A DNA stretch of 48,239 bases from CAZJDM01 sp964544765 (GTDB lineage: Bacteria > Bdellovibrionota_B > Oligoflexia > CAYFLR01). The notes beneath the pieces were generated by a model, which did not search any database, had not been told where the DNA came from, and saw only the letters and a list, made by a program, of their open reading frames with translations. Below are positions 44,601 through 48,239 of this stretch, piece after piece. Location: contig CAZJDM010000009.1 in the NCBI GenBank assembly GCA_964544765.1, forward strand, positions 1-48,239. The letters are read 5' to 3'. Both the position numbers and the translations under genes were made by a program. Position 1 is the stretch's first letter. The number at the start of each line of letters is the position of its first letter.

Positions 44601-44914
44601 GCCTTTCTGCAACCCTTTTTACTTCTATAGGTAATATATGGAAATATAATAACCAAAATAAAATTGATTTTTTTAGTCGTCCTGAACATAGTAATTCTCA
44701 CCTATTATCCGATATGGGAACTCAATTAAAGATAAAAGCATATATACATAATTCTCGACCCTGGAACAGCATTATCAGGTTTAGTTACGCTCTCTCCGAT
44801 GTTTATGGATATACTGATATGAACAGGGATCGTCTATATCCTGCTAATAAAGAATCTAAAGAAACGGTTGAAAAAGGTTTACGAATCTATTTGAGCATAG
44901 GTACAAACTTTTGA
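41627..44914 (+). CDS. Fusion of gluzincin-type peptidase, TolB-like propeller and beta-barrel
   Basis: After a signal/anchor (LRIISIIIILLFLLC) the first domain carries FIHELAHVFSL (HExxH; first His codon 42068) and WWAEGMAEF (Glu codon 42233), the zinc ligands of a gluzincin metallopeptidase. The middle (about residues 370-650) has TolB/WD40-like blades such as YDLWLYNLDSKQKEQLTFN, FSPDDQDIFFVS and NIYAMDIPSKQIIRLT. A low-complexity linker made of heptamer repeats follows (43587-43679). The last about 390 residues form strand-rich sequence typical of an outer-membrane barrel, ending LRIYLSIGTNF. No ATG start is available: TTG at 41615, 41627 and 41642 are options, with GGGG six bases before 41627. 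It overlaps the previous gene. Substrate unknown. Confidence 0.82.
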   Translation: MLLIRLLLLKFFYLPINWLRIISIIIILLFLLCLTPLFKSGTINATNSFNFPHLKWFTVETNHFFIHYHAGTEYTASRIIRKADQIHQKMSEIFSFTPDNKINVVVRDENPIANGLAESRNNHITIWATRLNLISRGVSYNSLTAFIHELAHVFSLQLNGHFSRYIREIQFEFNQENSQQNKWYESDFLINWPYQNVDLWWAEGMAEFITDLVGFNKWNSFRDMFLRAAILENHYLNLDELCLVKNKSNFFAENIYIQGYDLIKYLYNTYGKEKFDLLLRHNASNLNLAWINTLQKVLEIPPHEFFDDWLANRKLFYQNLIHSIGQQQVGTPIFTTKSHIPFRAKTLDQKEELGINNYFIKYSPNKKYLAYFTNRNKVGINIFQTQNLSHEAPTLPPKYPIKLDLLKKEQKPVIIETNKKSNFSFSHDEKFLVYSKSDNDVIFNPSGLYNYDLWLYNLDSKQKEQLTFNQRARHPIFSPDDQDIFFVSCFDLTCSLGQFNLATKKTSFLINNHNPKNGTWLSPPTISPSSRLIALTTIRENQYNIILLDKHNLKRTTLTSDNFTYFHPVFYNNSTLLFSSDRENNIFNIYAMDIPSKQIIRLTNVDTGAFSPSPIDKKSFFYSKFSSFGLRIHYFKLEKPIEDLFKQANSKQLSVTSQHSVNANKIQKTVNCKLKTDDCKLKTEGHKPKIEDKPLQSQQPYSIFSSLKPLTLIPKLKIENDAPSAELNILINDHLDKLSFGTSLTFGKSYAFKLQTRINSFYPNIFLMWSFGKKDEKKGMYVSNLYSLNEDVIGSGDSIVGFSKIYFHYELLTSIILFPLGRDMSLSFQPTIIQHSRVISTSQKPSIYYRSTSLDIFYKFYNISSISPFWGYRETLLSIKPTNSLMENSSPFHIKTWFSNTEFFEVPSLDDHYLNMTLILGFINKIVDSMDQFTYGNMTFSGNTSPSKITYPMSGYQPWTLNGEALFVWALGYKFPIITEINYKWSFLYFTSLSATLFTSIGNIWKYNNQNKIDFFSRPEHSNSHLLSDMGTQLKIKAYIHNSRPWNSIIRFSYALSDVYGYTDMNRDRLYPANKESKETVEKGLRIYLSIGTNF
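43587..43679 (+). repeat. Heptanucleotide tandem repeat inside a coding sequence
   Basis: ACTG recurs at 43631, 43638, 43645, 43652, 43659, 43666 and 43673, an exact 7-base period with units such as ACTGTAA, ACTGAAG and ACTGATG. Upstream, CAGTTAC and CAGTCAG (43587-43600) continue the same family in the opposite sense. The tract encodes the linker TVNCKLKTDDCKLKTEG between propeller and barrel. Units that fall in the phase where TAA would be read (43645, 43666) carry GAA instead, so the frame stays open. Confidence 0.88.
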
Positions 44915-44959
44915 TAAAATGAAAAATAGCAAATTAGGATCAATTATAGGATATATACT

Positions 44960-45802
44960 ATGAAAGTAAATACAAGTAAAATAATGCCTATTATACAAAT
45001 AGGTCTCAAAGAGGGTTTTCCTAAACTGGTTATTCCTGGAGGTAAGCAACCCTTCTTTGTAACCATTGACGGACCCAAACCAGCTTATAAACAAGCCATA
45101 AACGGACCCGATCTTATTGCTATTGTACGTGCTGTTGCCCCCGACTCTATTCCTTCAATTCAAAAAGGGGAACTCAACACTGGTACAATACCTGACGACA
45201 CCTTGGGAGAAATTCCTTATGAGATAATATATAAAAACAAAATCATTTCATTGACCATTCTATTAGATAAAATTAACAAAGCAGAAGCTGAAAGCACTGA
45301 TGTTCCTGCCCAAGAGGTAACTATTCCCACACAAGGAGCAAAAATCTCAGCACAAATTGAACTTACACCTGATAATGTAATTGCCCATAAAGATGAACTA
45401 GTATTAATGATCTCTACTAATTCCTCGGTCATAGAAGCTGCCACTAATTTTTTTAAGAGTATGAATGGATTTATATTAAAGATTCAGTCTGAATCAGAGC
45501 TTAAAGGTATTTTGGAACGATTTCGCCCTATTGCTTGCGTTTTAGACCATAATTCCACTGTATTCAAAGCAACTTTTCCTATTCTTTATAATCTCGATAT
45601 TGATGTCAGAAGAAATATGCTATTTCTTTTAATAAGTTCCCAGTATAAATCTTCAGACCCTATCGCCTCTTTTATCAATAGTGTTGATCTGGTGATCAAT
45701 CCCAACGATTTAAAAAACTTCAACAAAATTACCCAAAAAGAAATTGAGGAGAAAAAAGAACTATTTGAACCTTACTTACAACGCTTGCGAGAAGCTGGTT
45801 AG
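44960..45802 (+). CDS. Hypothetical protein with PilT-N-like and receiver-like halves
   Basis: The 280-residue soluble product has two halves joined by an Ala/Thr-rich linker (about 115-140). The first half (FPKLVIPGGKQPFFVTIDG, then DLIAIVRAVAPDSIPSIQKGEL and EIPYEIIYKNKIISLTI) loosely follows the N-terminal PAS-like domain of PilT ATPases. The second half (LVLMISTNSSVIEAATNFF, RFRPIACVLDHNS, MLFLLISSQ, DLVINPNDLKNF) follows a response-regulator receiver, with Asp in VLDHN but without the acidic pair at the start. Its stop overlaps the stop of the convergent pilU-like gene by three bases. A role in twitching or type IV pilus control is inferred from this and the neighbours. AGGA precedes the ATG. 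Confidence 0.65.
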   Translation: MKVNTSKIMPIIQIGLKEGFPKLVIPGGKQPFFVTIDGPKPAYKQAINGPDLIAIVRAVAPDSIPSIQKGELNTGTIPDDTLGEIPYEIIYKNKIISLTILLDKINKAEAESTDVPAQEVTIPTQGAKISAQIELTPDNVIAHKDELVLMISTNSSVIEAATNFFKSMNGFILKIQSESELKGILERFRPIACVLDHNSTVFKATFPILYNLDIDVRRNMLFLLISSQYKSSDPIASFINSVDLVINPNDLKNFNKITQKEIEEKKELFEPYLQRLREAG

Positions 45803-46992
45803 CTTGCCTTTTCTAATTTACGATCATAATCTTTATCTATCTCCAAATTATCAATATCAGATGTTATTTCACCTTGTTGAGATTTAACCTGATCAATCAA
45901 CCTTCGTATAACATTTCTACGAGTAGAATTTGATATAGCATCTTCCTCACTGATACTACCATTTCGATAATGCATAATAAGTGAGTTCTCAAAGGTTTTC
46001 CATCCTAAAGCCTCTGAAGCTTCTATAACCGAAAAAAATGATTTAGCTTCATCCTCACCATACATGATTAATTCCTTAATTCGCAAATTACTACCCATTA
46101 TCTCAAATACCGCAACTCGACCTCCCCCAATCTTAGGTATCAATCGCTGACTAATTACCCAACGCAGAGTATCTGATAGTCTTGTTCTCAGCATTTCCTG
46201 CTGATCTTTATCGAATAATCCGATAATTCTATTAATTGTATTTCCAGCATCAACTGTATGTAGGGTTGACAATACTAAATGGCCCGTCTCAGCAGCTGTT
46301 AAAGCAATTTCAAGAGTTTCTGTATCTCTAATTTCTCCCACTAGAATTACTTTTGGAGCTTGTCTTAAAGCTGCTCGCAGTCCCGTGGGAAACGAATCAA
46401 AATCTACCCCCAATTCTCTTTGATTAAAGGTAGCCTTAGAGTTCTGATGTATAAACTCAATAGGATCCTCTAAAGTTATCATATGCACCGATTGATTTTG
46501 ATTTATTACTTGTAACATTGATGCCAAAGAAGTTGATTTACCACTACCACAAGCCCCAGTTACCAAAATCAAGCCATTTTTTTCTCTAACTATACCCTTA
46601 AAAATGGCTGGAAGTTTTAAATCTTCAAAAGTAGGAACAATAGCGGAAATTTTTCGTAAAACAATCGAAAACTCTCCTTTACCAAGCCCCCAAAATACAT
46701 TAACCCTAAAACGCACTTTTTTTCTTAAATTATAGGACAAATCGCACGAACCTGTCTTAATCAAATCATTTAAACATTTTTCATTTCCTTTAATAAGGAC
46801 CATGGCTATCATTTCAGTCTGAAAAGGTGACAAATGGCCCAAAATCGGACCAGGAGTTACATCAACCGGCTTTAAGACTCCATCATGCTCAACTTGGAAA
46901 GGTTTATATATTGAGATATTGATATCAGAAATATTTTGATGATAATCAACCATCGCTTGAAGAACGTTATCTAAAACATATCCTTGTAACAC
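45799..46992 (-). CDS. pilU: PilT/PilU-type type IV pilus retraction ATPase
   Basis: The 397-residue product is a secretion-type hexameric ATPase: Walker A GACGSGKST at 146-154, Asp box LEDPIEF, Walker B KVILVGEIRDTETLEIALTAAETGH and His box STLHTVDAGNTINRI. The N-terminal PAS-like domain is present but lacks the usual SDLH motif (ISDINIS). A longer C-terminal tail than PilT makes a PilU-type accessory motor the best reading. The start is GTG at 46992 with GAGGTGA upstream. It lies 29 bases after pilT on the same strand. Such motors pull pili in for twitching, adhesion or DNA uptake. Confidence 0.9.
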   Translation of the reverse strand: MLQGYVLDNVLQAMVDYHQNISDINISIYKPFQVEHDGVLKPVDVTPGPILGHLSPFQTEMIAMVLIKGNEKCLNDLIKTGSCDLSYNLRKKVRFRVNVFWGLGKGEFSIVLRKISAIVPTFEDLKLPAIFKGIVREKNGLILVTGACGSGKSTSLASMLQVINQNQSVHMITLEDPIEFIHQNSKATFNQRELGVDFDSFPTGLRAALRQAPKVILVGEIRDTETLEIALTAAETGHLVLSTLHTVDAGNTINRIIGLFDKDQQEMLRTRLSDTLRWVISQRLIPKIGGGRVAVFEIMGSNLRIKELIMYGEDEAKSFFSVIEASEALGWKTFENSLIMHYRNGSISEEDAISNSTRRNVIRRLIDQVKSQQGEITSDIDNLEIDKDYDRKLEKAS

Positions 46993-47021
46993 TTATCACC
47001 TCTTTGAACTAAAAATTATCT

Positions 47022-48098
47022 CTATCCAAAAAGTTCATCCGGAGGAGTCTTTAAAAATTTAACAAAAAGATCCTTGTTTATTGCATGTTCATATGCTGCC
47101 TCAGGAGATATAATTTTTTTACTTAATAATTCTGTTAAAGAATCATCTAAGGTCCGCATGCCTAATTTCTTTTGGGTCTGCATAATACTAATAATTTGGA
47201 AAGTTTTTGCTTCTCTAATCAAATTTCCTACTGCGTTGTTAACAAATAATATTTCTAAAGCAGCTACTCTACCTCCTCCCACCTTTTTTAACAAAGCTTG
47301 AGCAACAACTCCTCTTAAAGTCTCTGACAAGGTAACTCGAATCTTGGCTTGTTCTTCAGCGGGAAAAACTCCAATAATTCTTTCTATAGTCTTGGGAGCA
47401 CTATTGGTATGCAATGTTCCAAAGACCAAATGTCCAGTAGAGGCTGCCTCTAAAGCTAACGCTATTGTCTCTAAGTCTCTCATTTCCCCTACAAGTATGA
47501 CATCTGGATCCTCACGTAATGCGGCTCTTAGGGCTGCCGCAAAAGAACTAGTATGCGTTCCTATCTCCCTATGATTCACCGAACATCGCATCGGATGATG
47601 AACAAATTCCACCGGATCTTCGATGGTTAAAATATGTTCCCTCCTGGTCCTATTAATATAATCAATCATAGCAGCTAACGTTGTTGATTTACCACTACCG
47701 GTGGGTCCGGTAACCAATACCAGTCCAGTGGTTAAATTGGTGAATTTCAAAATGGTTTCTGGTAAACCAAGTTGTCTAGCGGTTAATATTTTGGTTGGAA
47801 TAACGCGAAAAATAGCTCCAATACCACGAGTCTGATTAAAGAAATTACATCGAAAGCGCCCTTTGCCCGGTATTTCATAAGAAAAGTCTAAATCTCCCGT
47901 TTCTTCAAATTTCTTGATCTTATCATCAGGTGTTATCTCATATAACATTTTACGTAAATTATCTCCGTCCATTACGGGATAATCAACACGTAAAATATCT
48001 CCACTAACACGCAACATCGGCTGAGCGCCCGCTACAATGTGTAAATCGGATCCACCCTTATCAAGCAACATATGAAAAAAAGCGTCAATTTTTGCCAT
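47022..48098 (-). CDS. pilT: Type IV pilus retraction ATPase PilT
   Basis: The 358-residue product has the PilT N-terminal motif GGSDLHIVAGAQPMLRV, Walker A GPTGSGKST at 131-139, Asp box IEDPVEFVH, Walker B VILVGEMRDLETIALALEAASTGH and His box GTLHTNSAPKTIERI. Length is normal. It retracts type IV pili by hydrolysing ATP at the pilus base. No Shine-Dalgarno site is visible before the ATG, so the start relies on homology at MAKIDAFFHMLLDKG. The pilU-like gene follows after 29 bases, the usual pilTU order. No other pilus genes lie in the window. Confidence 0.95.
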   Translation of the reverse strand: MAKIDAFFHMLLDKGGSDLHIVAGAQPMLRVSGDILRVDYPVMDGDNLRKMLYEITPDDKIKKFEETGDLDFSYEIPGKGRFRCNFFNQTRGIGAIFRVIPTKILTARQLGLPETILKFTNLTTGLVLVTGPTGSGKSTTLAAMIDYINRTRREHILTIEDPVEFVHHPMRCSVNHREIGTHTSSFAAALRAALREDPDVILVGEMRDLETIALALEAASTGHLVFGTLHTNSAPKTIERIIGVFPAEEQAKIRVTLSETLRGVVAQALLKKVGGGRVAALEILFVNNAVGNLIREAKTFQIISIMQTQKKLGMRTLDDSLTELLSKKIISPEAAYEHAINKDLFVKFLKTPPDELFG

Positions 48099-48191
48099 GT
48101 CATAAATATCGGTTTGTATTTATAAAACTTTAGAGCAAAAGCTAGGAATACAAAATAACAGAAATTTGAAAAGTTTCTTGTAAAACATAGG

Positions 48192-48239
48192 GCGGACTTT
48201 GTCCGCAGCCTTCAGTTATCAGTCTTCCGTTCTCAGCTT
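48192..48239. repeat. Hairpin followed by a heptanucleotide repeat at the window edge
   Basis: GCGGAC-TTT-GTCCGC (48192-48206) is a perfect six-base-pair hairpin in GC-rich contrast to its surroundings. It is followed at 48211 by CAGTTAT, CAGTCTT, CCGTTCT and CAGCTT with a 7-base period. This is the same family as the tracts at 12513 and 43587. The tract probably continues past the window. Confidence 0.7.

Overview
The window is AT-rich, gene-dense DNA from a diderm (Gram-negative) bacterium. Many products carry lipoprotein signal peptides. There are outer-membrane beta-barrel candidates, an MltA lytic transglycosylase, an LptE-like LPS-assembly lipoprotein and two PilT-type retraction ATPases. 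STAS-like domains with a zinc ribbon, GHKL ATPases, TolB-like propellers and many lipoproteins suggest a former deltaproteobacterial lineage (Bdellovibrionota- or Myxococcota-like). This is an inference from gene content, because no rRNA or other marker is present. No tRNA, rRNA, CRISPR array or intact insertion sequence was seen.

Layout. 1-2.1 kb: the start of a secreted protein, a decayed AAA-ATPase fragment ending in a perfect inverted repeat, and rmuC. 2.2-7.6 kb: a 1472-residue glycine/asparagine-rich lipoprotein followed by a trypsin-like serine protease lipoprotein. 7.6-12.5 kb: a CheA-like kinase lacking the CheW-binding domain, divergent from an acyl-CoA transferase/GNAT fusion, then mltA. 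12.5-17.3 kb: a lipoprotein serpin between two paralogous lipoproteins. 17.5-23.4 kb: a Yej/Opp-type peptide ABC transporter, with permeases on one strand and two separate ATPases plus a binding protein on the other. 23.4-33 kb: a signalling block with a receiver/STAS-like/CheZ-like fusion, a vWA lipoprotein, an outer-membrane protein with a clear promoter and terminator, PAS and PAS-degenerate-GGDEF proteins, a STAS/zinc-ribbon protein paired with a GHKL ATPase, a calcineurin-like phosphoesterase and a degenerate PHP protein. 33-38 kb: a degenerate TrmA/RlmD-like methyltransferase and small secreted or unknown proteins around a composition-shifted intergenic region. 37.7-45 kb: lptE-like gene, RluA-family pseudouridine synthase, TPR protein, a beta-barrel protein and a large peptidase/propeller/barrel fusion. 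45-48 kb: an unknown protein convergent with pilU-like and pilT genes.

Two themes cross these blocks. First, heptanucleotide tandem repeats recur at four places: between convergent genes at 12.5 and 34.35 kb, inside the coding sequence at 43.6 kb, and at the right window edge. In the coding copy, the units that fall in the reading phase where the common heptamer would give TAA carry GAA instead. Second, many signalling or enzyme domains keep their fold but have lost key residues (GGDEF, PHP, TrmA-like, CheA without P5), which suggests repurposed regulatory proteins. The candidates I consider least described are the receiver/STAS/CheZ fusion, the STAS-zinc/GHKL partner-switch-like module, the serpin cassette and the peptidase/propeller/barrel protein with its repeat-encoded linker.
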